The notes below the pieces were generated by a model. That model was not told the origin of the DNA, did no database searches, and saw only the letters and a program-made list of their open reading frames with translations. From Bacillus infantis (lineage in GTDB: Bacteria; Bacillota; Bacilli; Bacillales; Cytobacillaceae), in NCBI RefSeq assembly GCF_020171945.1, contig NZ_JAIVAP010000003.1, forward strand, positions 205,412-269,411: a DNA stretch of 64,000 nt. Reading direction: 5' to 3'. This document shows positions 26,304 through 34,927 of the stretch, piece after piece. The stretch's first letter is position 1. The number at the start of each line of letters is the position of its first letter. The translations under genes and the position numbers were made by a program.

Positions 26304-27587
26304 ATGGCTCGGAAAATCGGCTTTTATACAGTCATCGGCTATATTGTCTACGGGCTGTTTTTTTACTGGTATCTGTTTTATTTTGCGAATACAAGCCTGC
26401 CTTTTGAGTATCAGGGAACGCAGGCAGACCCGGAAGCTTTTCTGAACGGGCGGGAGCTTATGCTGAGTGAAGAGTATTCCAAGGTAAGGAACCTGCTGTT
26501 CTTTTTGTCCACTCCCCTTGAATGGGTGTTTTATGTTCTCGTCCTTGTGACCGGCCTGTCCTCGGCCATGAAGAAGTGGGCGGGGAAATCAGCGCAGGCA
26601 AAAGCTCTGCAGACGGCCATCTATCTGCTGTGGCTTTCAGTCTTTGCGTTCGCAGCCACATTCCCTTTAAGCTTTATCAGCTATTCACTGTCCAAGAGCT
26701 ACAATATCTCAACACAGACCTTCAGCTCCTGGATGAAGGATGAATTGATCGACTTCTGGATCAATTACGGAACGATGTTCATTTTGGTTTCAGTGCTGTA
26801 TTGGCTGATGAAAAAAAGCACAAAAAGATGGTGGCTTTATGCATGGCTGTTATCGGTGCCATTCACACTTTTCATGATGTTCCTCCAGCCTGTTGTAATC
26901 GATCCGCTGTACAACGATTTCTATCCGCTTAAAAATAAAGAGCTGGAAGAAAAAATCCTTCAATTAGCGGGTGAGGCACATATCCCTGCCGAGCATGTGT
27001 TTGAAGTAAACATGGCAGAGAAAACCAACTCGCTTAATGCGTATGTAACAGGCATCGGTCCAAACTCACGGATCGTTTTGTGGGATACAACACTCAACCG
27101 GCTGAGTGATGACCAGATCCTGTTCATCATGGCGCACGAAATGGCCCACTATGTAGAGAAGCATATATACATAGGGATTGCGGGATATTTAGTGCTTTCC
27201 TTGATCGGCCTGTATCTCATATCAAAGCTGATGGATTGGGTGATTGCCAGATGGGGGGAGACCTTCAAGGTGCAGGAGGTTTCCGACATCCGCTCGCTCC
27301 CGCTGTTTCTTGTGCTTCTTTCCTTCCTGCTGTTTGCTGCCAGCCCCATTACCAACCTGGTGTCCAGATATCAGGAAACGAGGGCAGACAGGTATGCCAT
27401 TGAAATGACAAGTGATACGGAAGCGGCCATCGGCACGTTCCAGGAATTGACGAAGGCAGGCTTGAGCCAGGTGAAGCCGCCGCTGCTTGTGAAAATATTC
27501 CGGTATGGGCATCCGACCATGCTGGAGCGTATCTCCATGCTTGAAGAGTATGAAATGAATAAAAGAACCGGATCCGGCAGCGAATAG
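26304..27587 (+). CDS. yhfN: M48-family membrane metalloprotease (YhfN)
   Basis: Protein of 427 residues resembling Ste24/CAAX-prenyl-type M48 proteases. The N-terminal half has about four helices; the zinc motif HEMAH lies at 278-282 and is followed by two helices and the third-ligand region RYQETRADRYAIE. It probably degrades membrane proteins or peptides at the cytoplasmic face. The open frame starts at 26202, but AGGGGG precedes ATG 26304, which gives a normal N-terminal helix. It matches yhfN in the same B. subtilis neighbourhood. Confidence 0.87.
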   Translation: MARKIGFYTVIGYIVYGLFFYWYLFYFANTSLPFEYQGTQADPEAFLNGRELMLSEEYSKVRNLLFFLSTPLEWVFYVLVLVTGLSSAMKKWAGKSAQAKALQTAIYLLWLSVFAFAATFPLSFISYSLSKSYNISTQTFSSWMKDELIDFWINYGTMFILVSVLYWLMKKSTKRWWLYAWLLSVPFTLFMMFLQPVVIDPLYNDFYPLKNKELEEKILQLAGEAHIPAEHVFEVNMAEKTNSLNAYVTGIGPNSRIVLWDTTLNRLSDDQILFIMAHEMAHYVEKHIYIGIAGYLVLSLIGLYLISKLMDWVIARWGETFKVQEVSDIRSLPLFLVLLSFLLFAASPITNLVSRYQETRADRYAIEMTSDTEAAIGTFQELTKAGLSQVKPPLLVKIFRYGHPTMLERISMLEEYEMNKRTGSGSE

Positions 27588-27599
27588 CAGCGGATAACC

Positions 27600-27636
27600 A
27601 GGGGGCACCCGGCAGAGCGGGGGCCTCTTTGTTTTT
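27600..27636 (+). terminator. Terminator of yhfN
   Basis: Imperfect GC-rich hairpin (GGGGGCACCCG with CGGGGGCCTC, one mismatch and two G-T pairs), then TTTGTTTTTG. Confidence 0.65.
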
Positions 27637-27697
27637 GAATCTTTTTCCAGACAAATCCGTATGGTTATTATACGAATCAAAAAAAGGGGACCTGGTG

Positions 27698-28627
27698 ATG
27701 AATCTGGATCAAAGAATTGCTGAAGCAAGACAGAAGGAGCAGCAGTACGAAAAATATAAAAAACGCCTTGAGGCACTGAAGGCTGAAAGGGATCAGGAAA
27801 AGGCTTCATCAGCAAGGCTGAAGACAACTTGGGAGAAGGAGCTGAAGGAAGCAGACAAGCTCGAAGGCCCTTCATTGTCAGGATTCTTCCTGATGATCAG
27901 CGGAAAAAAGGAAGAAAGGCTGCAAAAAGAGAAAGAGGAAGCGTATAAAGCAAGGCTGCTGTATGATGAATCCTTGAAGAAAATAAAGGATTATGAAGCC
28001 GACATCAGCATGCTCGGGGAAAAAGCTGCCGGATTGGAAACGGCGGGGGCGGAATATAAAGAACTGCTATTGGAAAAAGAGCGTCTGATCCTGCAGGAAG
28101 GCGGGGCTGTCAGCGATATGCTTTTTCATTTATCAGACCGGCTGGAGGAAAGGAAAGCGATGCTTCAGGAGATACGGGAAGCTGAGAGTGCCTTGGCTGA
28201 GGCGAGGGAAGCCTTGCGCAAAGCTGATGGCGAGCTTTCGAGCGCGAAAAATTGGGGTTTCCTCGACCTTGCGGGTGGCGACTTCCTCTCGACCATGGCG
28301 AAAAGGTCGCATATGGACAAGGCAAAAGAGTCCCTGCATGACGCGCAGTATAACCTGAAAAAGCTGCAGAAGGAGCTTGATGACCTTGGCCGCTCCATTT
28401 CCGCCGAGCTTGAGGTGGGAAGCTTTTTGGGCATTGCCGATCTTTTCTTTGATAATATCTTTTCAGATTGGATGGTTCAGGAGAAAATCAATGCCTCTGC
28501 TGAAAAAGTGAAGGAATGCCTGAATGTGCTTGAGGACCTCGAAATCGAGCTCAGAACGGAGAAAGATGCTGCAGAACGGGAGATTGAGAGCTTAAAAGAG
28601 AAAAGAGTAGAGTATTTGGGCCACTGA
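27698..28627 (+). CDS. Long coiled-coil hypothetical protein
   Basis: Protein of 309 residues, highly charged (Lys/Glu/Ala/Leu-rich), with predicted coiled coils at about 3-60, 85-175 and 205-255. Two less helical islands interrupt it: SGFFLMISGKKEER near 70 and FLDLAGGDFLSTMAKRSHMDKA near 200. The second island is followed by GSFLGIADLFFDNIFSDWMV, which may be a conserved core. No signal peptide or membrane helix. Start chosen at ATG 27698 behind AAAGGGGA. I do not recognise the family with confidence, and no function is assigned. Single-gene unit. Confidence 0.72.
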   Translation: MNLDQRIAEARQKEQQYEKYKKRLEALKAERDQEKASSARLKTTWEKELKEADKLEGPSLSGFFLMISGKKEERLQKEKEEAYKARLLYDESLKKIKDYEADISMLGEKAAGLETAGAEYKELLLEKERLILQEGGAVSDMLFHLSDRLEERKAMLQEIREAESALAEAREALRKADGELSSAKNWGFLDLAGGDFLSTMAKRSHMDKAKESLHDAQYNLKKLQKELDDLGRSISAELEVGSFLGIADLFFDNIFSDWMVQEKINASAEKVKECLNVLEDLEIELRTEKDAAEREIESLKEKRVEYLGH

Positions 28628-28650
28628 ACGGTCCGTGGATAATTAAGAAG

Positions 28651-28673
28651 ACCCTCCGGCCGGGCCGGAGGGT
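28651..28673. terminator. Terminator between the coiled-coil gene and yhzC
   Basis: Perfect ten-base-pair stem ACCCTCCGGC/GCCGGAGGGT with a three-base loop between convergent genes. T-rich tails are short on both sides. Confidence 0.75.
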
Positions 28674-28683
28674 TTCCAGTGTT

Positions 28684-28920
28684 CTAGTTTCCAAATCGTT
28701 CGTTCAATTCTTTGTACTCTTTTGATAGCTGGGTGAATAAGGCCTTGTTGCGATCATCGAGGGCTTGATCGATTTTTTGGGCCAATTTTTCTTTTTCGGA
28801 TATCAGCTGCACTTCCGACAAGAGCATTTCAATGTAGAGGTGTAAGACGTACGTGTCCTTGAGCTGTTTGCGGTTCAGCGTGTTCTTTTTCATCGACTCT
28901 GCATATGACTTCTCTTTCAT
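28684..28920 (-). CDS. yhzC: IDEAL-domain protein YhzC
   Basis: A 78-residue protein whose C-terminal part (YVLHLYIEMLLSEVQL, later IDQALDDRNKALFTQLSKEY) is the IDEAL domain. That domain is named for the I-D-x-A-L-D-x-x-D motif seen here as IDQALDDRN. IDEAL proteins are short helical Bacillus proteins; some act as adaptors for the Clp machinery or as DNA-uptake and competence-linked partners. The yhzC-comK neighbourhood is the same in B. subtilis. The frame opens at 28929, but AGGGGTGA selects ATG 28920. Divergent from comK. Confidence 0.88.
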   Translation of the reverse strand: MKEKSYAESMKKNTLNRKQLKDTYVLHLYIEMLLSEVQLISEKEKLAQKIDQALDDRNKALFTQLSKEYKELNERFGN

Positions 28921-29029
28921 GAAAATCACCCCTGCTGCTTTTTAATATTATATGGAGGAGCAGGCAAAAATTCAACTAAATTATTTAAATTTTTAGAAAA
29001 TTAATTCGTCAGGGATTATTTGACAATAA

Positions 29030-29058
29030 TTGACTAAAAATTTGCAATTATCTGTAAT
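29030..29058 (+). promoter_or_regulatory. Candidate sigma-A promoter of comK
   Basis: TTGACT (29030-29035), 17-base spacer, TGTAAT (29053-29058). An alternative TTGACA begins at 29020. The upstream 60 bases are very AT-rich, as in known comK promoters, but I find no exact pair of AAAA-N5-TTTT boxes. Confidence 0.4.
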
Positions 29059-29105
29059 AAAGGTGGTATAATGAAATGAAACGAAGAGCAAAGGAGATGA
29101 ATCAC

Positions 29106-29678
29106 TTGGATATGCATAAAAAAAGATTGGTGGAGGAATACGAAATAAATCCTTCTACGATGATCATCATGCCGCAGATATACGGCAAAAAAATTTATTC
29201 ACGGATCTTTGAGGTGGAAGATGAATTCCTGTCCCCGTTCAAACCGTTTGATATCGTCAAAAAAAGCTGCGGCTACTTCGGTTCCTCATACGAAGGACGG
29301 AAGGATGCGACCAAAGATATCATTGGCGTGACGCATAAAGTCCCAATCGTCATCGACCCGACAAACCTGCTGTATTTTTTTCCGACAACATCCCCGAACA
29401 ACCCCGATTGCATCTGGATCTCCTATGAGCATATTGCAGCCCACAATCGTACAGATCCCTCACATACAAAGGTCGTATTCGGAAACAAGCATACACTGAT
29501 CCTCCCTGTGTCATCCAGCTCATTTGAAAATCAGCTTCTCAGGACAGCCCATCTAAGGACAAAGCTTCATCAGCGGATTGAAGGGCATGGCAGGAAAATG
29601 TTCTATTTCACAGATAGTCAAAGGCTCAACAGAGCTTCAGAGCCGGCTGGGAGCTACCGCAACAGGAAGCTCGAGTGA
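29106..29678 (+). CDS. comK: Competence transcription factor ComK
   Basis: About 190 residues. Conserved ComK stretches are FDIVKKSCGYFGSSYEGRKD, TKDIIGVTHKVPIVIDP and the C-terminal SSSFENQLLRTAHLRTKLHQRI. ComK binds AT-boxes and turns on DNA-uptake genes; in B. subtilis MecA-ClpCP degrades it. The protein ends soon after the conserved core, shorter at the C-terminus than B. subtilis ComK. Start is uncertain: the frame opens at 29076, ATG 29097 touches the ribosome site AAAGGAG (29090-29096), and TTG 29106 is nine bases from it and is preferred. The organism may therefore be able to become competent. Confidence 0.9.
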   Translation: MDMHKKRLVEEYEINPSTMIIMPQIYGKKIYSRIFEVEDEFLSPFKPFDIVKKSCGYFGSSYEGRKDATKDIIGVTHKVPIVIDPTNLLYFFPTTSPNNPDCIWISYEHIAAHNRTDPSHTKVVFGNKHTLILPVSSSSFENQLLRTAHLRTKLHQRIEGHGRKMFYFTDSQRLNRASEPAGSYRNRKLE

Positions 29679-29706
29679 TCCCTTGCATGCGGCCCCATGT
29701 GATCAT

Positions 29707-30114
29707 TTATAGATGCTGTCCCGGCCTCTGTAGACGAAGGCGGCTCTCTTCTTGCACTGTCCAGCGTTTGAACAAGTAATATTCCATCAGCTCCTGCACC
29801 CTGTTGCGGATCCTCGGATTAAAATAATTATGGTGCTCTTCATACCCTTTATAAAGGAACATGAACATCGTGAATGCTTCATCCCGCTTTATTTCCTGAA
29901 CCTGGAGGCGGTTATCCTTCATATAGCGCTTTACGCCTGCCAGCTCTGTCTGGATGAATTTCATCGTCTCCTCAATTAAATTCAGGTAAGGCTTTTTAAG
30001 TTTAAAGGGACTATTGTTAATAACACCTATGTCCCTGTTCAGCACAACCAATACCATAGGAAGGTAGATTGCCTGCTCCATAATATTTCGGTCATCCTCT
30101 GGAATTCTTGTCAT
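29707..30114 (-). CDS. yhjD: YhjD-like conserved protein
   Basis: A 135-residue soluble, largely helical protein: MTRIPEDDRNIMEQAIYLPM at the start, then VLNRDIGVINNSPFKLKKPYL and a basic, arginine-rich end. It resembles B. subtilis YhjD, also located between comK and yhjE-sipV. Function unknown. GGAGGAG lies before the ATG at 30114. Transcribed opposite to comK, whose stop is only 28 bases away; no obvious terminator separates them. Confidence 0.75.
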   Translation of the reverse strand: MTRIPEDDRNIMEQAIYLPMVLVVLNRDIGVINNSPFKLKKPYLNLIEETMKFIQTELAGVKRYMKDNRLQVQEIKRDEAFTMFMFLYKGYEEHHNYFNPRIRNRVQELMEYYLFKRWTVQEESRLRLQRPGQHL

Positions 30115-30354
30115 ATCAGCTTGCTCCTCCGAACAGAAATAGAACGTTTGTTCGTTATTATTTTACTGAATCCCTGCTTTCTATGCAAGTCGAATTTGGC
30201 ATCACTCTCTAACAGTCTTCCTCATATCCAGCCATAGAGCACAATTTGGAGCAGAAAAAAATATTTTTCCTGAAAAAATGCCAGTCAGGCAGGAAAAGTA
30301 TTTCTGTTGTCGAAATAAGTAGGATGGTTTTACATATAAAGGGGAGATGATTAC

Positions 30355-32337
30355 ATGGCAAAAAACACCATAGCATCAAAAGATCTGCATCATTTAAAAT
30401 CGGCGGCCGACCCCCAGCTGGCGCCGAACGGAAAGGATTGTGTCTATACCGAAACCGTTATCCTGGAGGAAAAGGATGCATACAGCTCCAATCTTTATTA
30501 CATAAACACAGAAGATAAAAGCGCTCCTGTCCAATGGACATTCGGCACATGGCGCAATCATTCTCCGCGCTGGTCCCAGGATGGCAGCAGGGTCGCCTTC
30601 GTGTCGAACCGCAGCGGAAAAAATCAAATCCACATCCTTTCCGCAGCCGGCGGAGAGGCCCGCCAGCTTACATACTGCAAGAACGGGGCCGGCAATCCGG
30701 TATGGTCGCCAGATGGCTCCAAAATCGCCTTTACTGTTTCCCTCGGGGAGGGAGAATCGGTCAATGACCGCGAAGGCGGGGAGCAAAAAGAAGAAAAGCC
30801 TGTTCCGCTTGAAGTGAATAAAATGAGGTATAAATCCGATGCCCAGGGCTTCTGGAACGGAAAATACACCCATATTGCCATTGCTGACACAGATACCGGT
30901 GATATCGAGCAAGTAACAGAGGGAGAAGATGATTACAGCCTTCAAAGCTGGTCGCCGGACGGGAAGCATTTGGCTGTGACAGCAGACCTGAGCGGGGACA
31001 AGGATTTTTCATATGCCAGTGATGCTTACCTGATCAATCTTGAAACGAAAGAGCATGAGAAAATCACCGGTGGCACAGGCTATTTCGGCAGTGTCACCTG
31101 GTCGCCTGACAGCCGCTATCTTGGATTGATCGGACATGAAAGGGAGTTTGAAAATGCTACCCTTTCAAAAGCGTGGGTGTATGACCGCCAACAGGGAGAA
31201 CTTCGCTGCCTGACAGCAGATACAGATCTTCTGGTAGGAGATTATGCGATCGGCGATTTTCAGCAGGGAGCCGTTTCTCCAGGCCTTCTCTGGTCAGATG
31301 ATAACCGGAGCTTCTATTTCCTTGCGACTGATAATGGCAGCACTGCAGTCTACTACGGGACGGTGGAAGGAGAGCTGTTCCCTGCGCTGCTTGACAGGCA
31401 GCATGTCTATGGCCTGTCAACCGGAGGGAATAATGACAGGGCTGTAGTGGCTATAAGCAAGCCGGATCATCCAGGCGACCTGTTCCTGCTGGAAGTCACT
31501 ACAGGCAAACTGAAGCAGCTGACAGCTGTCAACTCAGAGTTTCTGGAGAAAACCGGCCTTTCCGCAGCAGAGCCGATTGAATTTACTTCAGGTGACGGAT
31601 GGGATCTCCATGGCTGGCTGATGAAGCCTGCCGGATTCGAAGAAGGGAAGAAATATCCGCTGGTCCTTGAAATCCATGGCGGGCCGCATGCGATGTATGC
31701 CAATTCCTATTTCCATGAGTTCCAGGTCCTTGCCGCTAAAGGCTATGCTGTTCTCTATATCAATCCAAGGGGCAGCCATGGGTACGGACAGAAATTTGTT
31801 GATGCCGTCCGCGGTGACTACGGGGGCAGGGATTACGAGGATTTGATGGATGCAGTCGATTATGTGCTGAAGGAATATTCGTTCATCGACCAGGACAGGC
31901 TCGGGGTGACGGGAGGAAGCTATGGCGGCTTCATGACCAATTGGATCATCGGCCACACAGACAGGTTCAAGGCAGCCGTCACCCAGCGTTCGATCTCAAA
32001 CTGGATCAGCTTCTATGGAGTGAGCGACATCGGCTATTATTTCACAGATTGGCAGATCCAGGCAGGGCTTGATGATATCGAAAAGCTTTGGAAGCACTCG
32101 CCGCTTGCTTATGTTGATCAAATGAATACGCCATTGCTGATCCTTCACGGCGAGAAGGATTTCCGCTGTCCGATTGAACAGGCGGAACAGCTGTTCATCA
32201 GCCTGAAGCACCGCAAAAAAGAAACGAGCTTTGTGAGGTTCCCTGAATCCAACCATGAGCTCTCCAGGAGCGGGAAACCTTCGCTCCGGATCAGCCGCCT
32301 TGATTATATCTCAGGCTGGTTTGATAAGCATTTGTAA
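30355..32337 (+). CDS. S9-family serine peptidase (acylaminoacyl-peptidase/YuxL-like)
   Basis: Protein of 660 residues. An N-terminal seven-bladed beta-propeller (about 20-390) has TolB/DPP-like repeats such as SPRWSQDGSRVAFVS, NPVWSPDGSKIAFT and SVTWSPDSRYLGL. The C-terminal alpha/beta-hydrolase domain carries the triad Ser522 (GGSYGGF), Asp602 (HGEKDFRCP) and His634 (ESNHELSRSG). It cleaves small peptides or acyl-amino acids in the cytoplasm; there is no signal peptide. GGGGAG precedes the ATG. Single-gene unit closed by a strong terminator. Confidence 0.93.
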   Translation: MAKNTIASKDLHHLKSAADPQLAPNGKDCVYTETVILEEKDAYSSNLYYINTEDKSAPVQWTFGTWRNHSPRWSQDGSRVAFVSNRSGKNQIHILSAAGGEARQLTYCKNGAGNPVWSPDGSKIAFTVSLGEGESVNDREGGEQKEEKPVPLEVNKMRYKSDAQGFWNGKYTHIAIADTDTGDIEQVTEGEDDYSLQSWSPDGKHLAVTADLSGDKDFSYASDAYLINLETKEHEKITGGTGYFGSVTWSPDSRYLGLIGHEREFENATLSKAWVYDRQQGELRCLTADTDLLVGDYAIGDFQQGAVSPGLLWSDDNRSFYFLATDNGSTAVYYGTVEGELFPALLDRQHVYGLSTGGNNDRAVVAISKPDHPGDLFLLEVTTGKLKQLTAVNSEFLEKTGLSAAEPIEFTSGDGWDLHGWLMKPAGFEEGKKYPLVLEIHGGPHAMYANSYFHEFQVLAAKGYAVLYINPRGSHGYGQKFVDAVRGDYGGRDYEDLMDAVDYVLKEYSFIDQDRLGVTGGSYGGFMTNWIIGHTDRFKAAVTQRSISNWISFYGVSDIGYYFTDWQIQAGLDDIEKLWKHSPLAYVDQMNTPLLILHGEKDFRCPIEQAEQLFISLKHRKKETSFVRFPESNHELSRSGKPSLRISRLDYISGWFDKHL

Positions 32338-32374
32338 TTTTTTATCAGTAAATAGCAGGATAATCCAGAAAAAC

Positions 32375-32406
32375 AACCGCAAAGCTGTGAGTCTTTGCGG
32401 TTTTTT
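32375..32406 (+). terminator. Terminator of the S9 peptidase gene
   Basis: Perfect ten-base-pair stem AACCGCAAAG/CTTTGCGGTT, eight-base loop, then TTTTT. The rest of the gap to 32623 shows no credible gene; a 32-codon lysine-rich frame there lacks a ribosome site. Confidence 0.93.
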
Positions 32407-32623
32407 GTGTACAATAAAAATGAAGGGCAGTCCTTCAGGATGCCAGACCGGCAAGGAAAAAAAGAAATACAAGAAGGACAAGCGAAACCTTTTGTCCCCG
32501 GACAGAGTCATATAAAGTGGTAATCTTTTTTTATAAACCGGAGTTTTGAAACTGCGGTTCTGCCGGCTCACTGAAAATAAACAGCTGCTGCGGGCCTGAC
32601 TATATAATGGAAGGATAATTGCG

Positions 32624-33565
32624 ATGAGATCGGATCGATACGAAAGAAAGCAGAAAAAGACGAAGCGCAAATGGAAGCTGGCTGTGTTAATTCTGCTGTT
32701 GATTATTGCCGGCACACTTGCGTATGCATACTACCAGTTTAATCAAGGTATGGCACAGTCTGAAGATAAAGTAAAAAATATCAAAGAAGTGAAATATGAA
32801 TTCAATGGCGAAACAGACAAATACGGAGGCACGAACGTACTGCTGCTTGGAAGTGATGCACGCGGGGAAGAAACGCCGAGGACCGATACAATCATGGTGG
32901 GGCAGTACCATCCTGATAAGGGGACATATAAAATCATTTCCATTATGAGGGATTCGTATGTGGACATTCCGGGCCACGGCAAAAACAGGATTAATGCTGC
33001 CTTTGCATACGGCGGCCCTGAATTATTGAGGCAGACGATCAAGGAGAACTTTGATATTGATATCCAGTATTATTCGATTGTCGATTTTCAGGGATTTGTC
33101 CAGCTGATCGATGAAGCCTTTCCGAACGGGGTCGAAGTGGACGTTGAAAAGGAGATGTCGGATAATATAGGAGTAACGCTGAAGCCAGGGCTTCAAAGGC
33201 TGGACGGAGAGCATCTGCTCGGCTATGTGCGCTTCCGCCATGATGCTGTAGGTGATTTCGGCAGGGTGGAGAGGCAGCAGAAGGTGATGACGGAAATTGC
33301 CGATCAGTTCACCAGCATTCAGACATTGCCTAAGCTTCCTAAGCTGGTAGGTGTCGTTACCCCGTATATCAACACAAATATGGATACCGGAGACATTTTA
33401 TATATGGGCAAAAGCCTTCTGTCTAAGGAAGGCAGGCAGATTGAGACATTAAGGGTCCCTGTGGAAGGTTCCTATTGGGATGAAACTACTCCAGGAGGGG
33501 CGGATGTCCTTGGAGTCAATCTGGAACAAAACCGGCAGGCGATTAACGGGTTTTTGTCGAAATAA
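32624..33565 (+). CDS. LytR-CpsA-Psr (LCP) cell-wall polymer ligase
   Basis: Protein of 313 residues. A basic cytoplasmic N-terminus is followed by one helix (about 18-40) and the external LCP domain: TNVLLLGSDARGEETPRTDTI carries the Asp and Arg residues that bind polyprenyl pyrophosphate, followed by SIMRDSYVDIPG, KNRINAAFAYGG and YVRFRHDAVGDFGRVERQQ. LCP enzymes (TagT, TagU, TagV) transfer teichoic acids or other glycopolymers from lipid carriers to peptidoglycan. Which paralogue this is cannot be told. GGAAGGA precedes the ATG. Confidence 0.93.
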   Translation: MRSDRYERKQKKTKRKWKLAVLILLLIIAGTLAYAYYQFNQGMAQSEDKVKNIKEVKYEFNGETDKYGGTNVLLLGSDARGEETPRTDTIMVGQYHPDKGTYKIISIMRDSYVDIPGHGKNRINAAFAYGGPELLRQTIKENFDIDIQYYSIVDFQGFVQLIDEAFPNGVEVDVEKEMSDNIGVTLKPGLQRLDGEHLLGYVRFRHDAVGDFGRVERQQKVMTEIADQFTSIQTLPKLPKLVGVVTPYINTNMDTGDILYMGKSLLSKEGRQIETLRVPVEGSYWDETTPGGADVLGVNLEQNRQAINGFLSK

Positions 33566-33653
33566 AAAGGCACAGGGTGGAATTTGTGGTGTAAAGACTC
33601 CTTGCCAGAGGTAAGAATAAATACCGAATTGTTTTTATTAAGGAGATTTTTCA

Positions 33654-34268
33654 ATGGATTTTGACTTGCTCAAGGATTGGCTGACACTGGAAAATATAAT
33701 GGATCTTATTGAACGCTACCGTTCTTTTGGGCCGCTGCCCGGAATATTGCTGCCAATGCTTGAAGCTTTCCTGCCTTTTCTGCCGCTGTTCCTGTTCGTC
33801 ATGGCAAATGCCAATGCTTTTGGTTTGTGGCTAGGCTTTCTGATATCCTGGGCAGGTGCATGTGCAGGGGCCATGCTTGTTTTTTACCTGATCCGGACTT
33901 ACGGGCAGAAGAGGATATTAACCTTTCTGAGGAAACATGCAAAGGTGCAGCAGCTGATGAGCTGGATCGAGCGCCATGGTTTTGGCCCATTGTTCATCCT
34001 GCTTTGTTTTCCCTTTACGCCTTCGGCCATTGTGAATATAGTGGCCGGACTTTCCAAAATAAGCTTTGCTCAGTATATGCTGGCAGTACTGACAGGCAAA
34101 ATGGTCATGATTTTCACTATAAGCTTCATTGGCTATGATATAAGATCATTGGTGACACAGCCCATCAGGACAGTGATTGTCCTTGCCGTTATTTTCATTC
34201 TTTGGTATGTCGGCAAAAGGATCGAAGTAAAGATTAACATGGGAGCAGATAAAGACAGCAGCAAATAA
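33654..34268 (+). CDS. yhjE: TVP38/TMEM64 (VTT-domain) membrane protein YhjE
   Basis: Protein of 204 residues with about five to six helices and the VTT signature region FLPFLPLFLFVMANANAFG, then GFGPLFILLCFPFTPSAIVNIVAGLSK. DedA/VTT proteins are putative lipid scramblases or transporters. Order yhjE-sipV is the same as in B. subtilis. AAGGAG lies before the ATG. The signal peptidase gene begins 21 bases after the stop, so the two are co-transcribed. Confidence 0.88.
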   Translation: MDFDLLKDWLTLENIMDLIERYRSFGPLPGILLPMLEAFLPFLPLFLFVMANANAFGLWLGFLISWAGACAGAMLVFYLIRTYGQKRILTFLRKHAKVQQLMSWIERHGFGPLFILLCFPFTPSAIVNIVAGLSKISFAQYMLAVLTGKMVMIFTISFIGYDIRSLVTQPIRTVIVLAVIFILWYVGKRIEVKINMGADKDSSK

Positions 34269-34289
34269 ACCATGGAGGTGGGGGACCGC

Positions 34290-34844
34290 GTGAAAGAAGA
34301 GGTTAAGCGGGAGGGTCTTGAGTGGATAAAGGCCTTCGCGATCGGAATCATCATTTTTGTTTTTATCCGTATGTTTTTCTTTTCAAATTATGTTGTTGAA
34401 GGCGGGTCCATGATGCCGACGCTGCAGGATGGAAACAAACTGGTTGTCAATAAAATCGGCTATCAGATCGGGGAGCTCCAAAGATTTGATGTCATAGTCT
34501 TCCATGCTAATGAAAAAGAGGATTACGTCAAAAGGATCATCGGGCTGCCGGGCGACAGTGTCGACTATAAAGATGACCATCTTTATATAAACGGCAAGCT
34601 TGTAGAGGAGCCTTTCCTTGAAAAATACAGAAAAGAAACCCTCGGCGGACGCCTGACCGGCGATTTCACCCTGGAGGAAGTGGCTCATACAGAAACAGTG
34701 CCTGAAGGACAGCTGTTCGTCCTTGGGGACAACAGGCTGGAAAGCTGGGATGGCCGGCATTTCGGCTGCATTGATGCTGACCAGGTGGTAGGAAAGGTGA
34801 ATCTGCGCTACTGGCCAATTGATGAAATGGATATTAAATTCTAA
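34290..34844 (+). CDS. sipV: Type I signal peptidase (SipV-like)
   Basis: Protein of 184 residues: one N-terminal helix (about 12-33), catalytic Ser40 in EGGSMMPTL and Lys81 in YVKRIIGLPGD, and the box E motif GDNRLESWDGRHFG, where the usual SxDSR reads ESWDGR. It cleaves signal peptides outside the membrane. An ATG at 34272 is in frame, but GGAGGTGGGGG at 34274-34284 fits GTG 34290. The lineage name sipV rests on gene order; biochemically it is a signal peptidase I. Confidence 0.88.
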   Translation: MKEEVKREGLEWIKAFAIGIIIFVFIRMFFFSNYVVEGGSMMPTLQDGNKLVVNKIGYQIGELQRFDVIVFHANEKEDYVKRIIGLPGDSVDYKDDHLYINGKLVEEPFLEKYRKETLGGRLTGDFTLEEVAHTETVPEGQLFVLGDNRLESWDGRHFGCIDADQVVGKVNLRYWPIDEMDIKF

Positions 34845-34870
34845 GGACTTGGAGAATTCAAGTCCTTTTT
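34843..34870 (+). terminator. Terminator of yhjE-sipV
   Basis: Stem AAGGACTTG/CAAGTCCTT with a seven-base loop, then TTT; the stem begins inside the stop codon. Confidence 0.85.
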
Positions 34871-34927
34871 GTATGCAAATATGCTAAAATAGTCTAAAAA
34901 TTATAAAAATGGAAAGGGGGGATAAAA

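Noticed and set aside
28970-29060. Canonical ComK boxes (AAAA-N5-TTTT pairs) before comK
   Set aside because: The region is AT-rich but no exact pair with normal spacing was found by eye.
32423-32515. 32-codon lysine-rich frame downstream of the S9 peptidase
   Set aside because: No ribosome site and it follows a strong terminator; composition is what AT/AAG-rich spacer would give.
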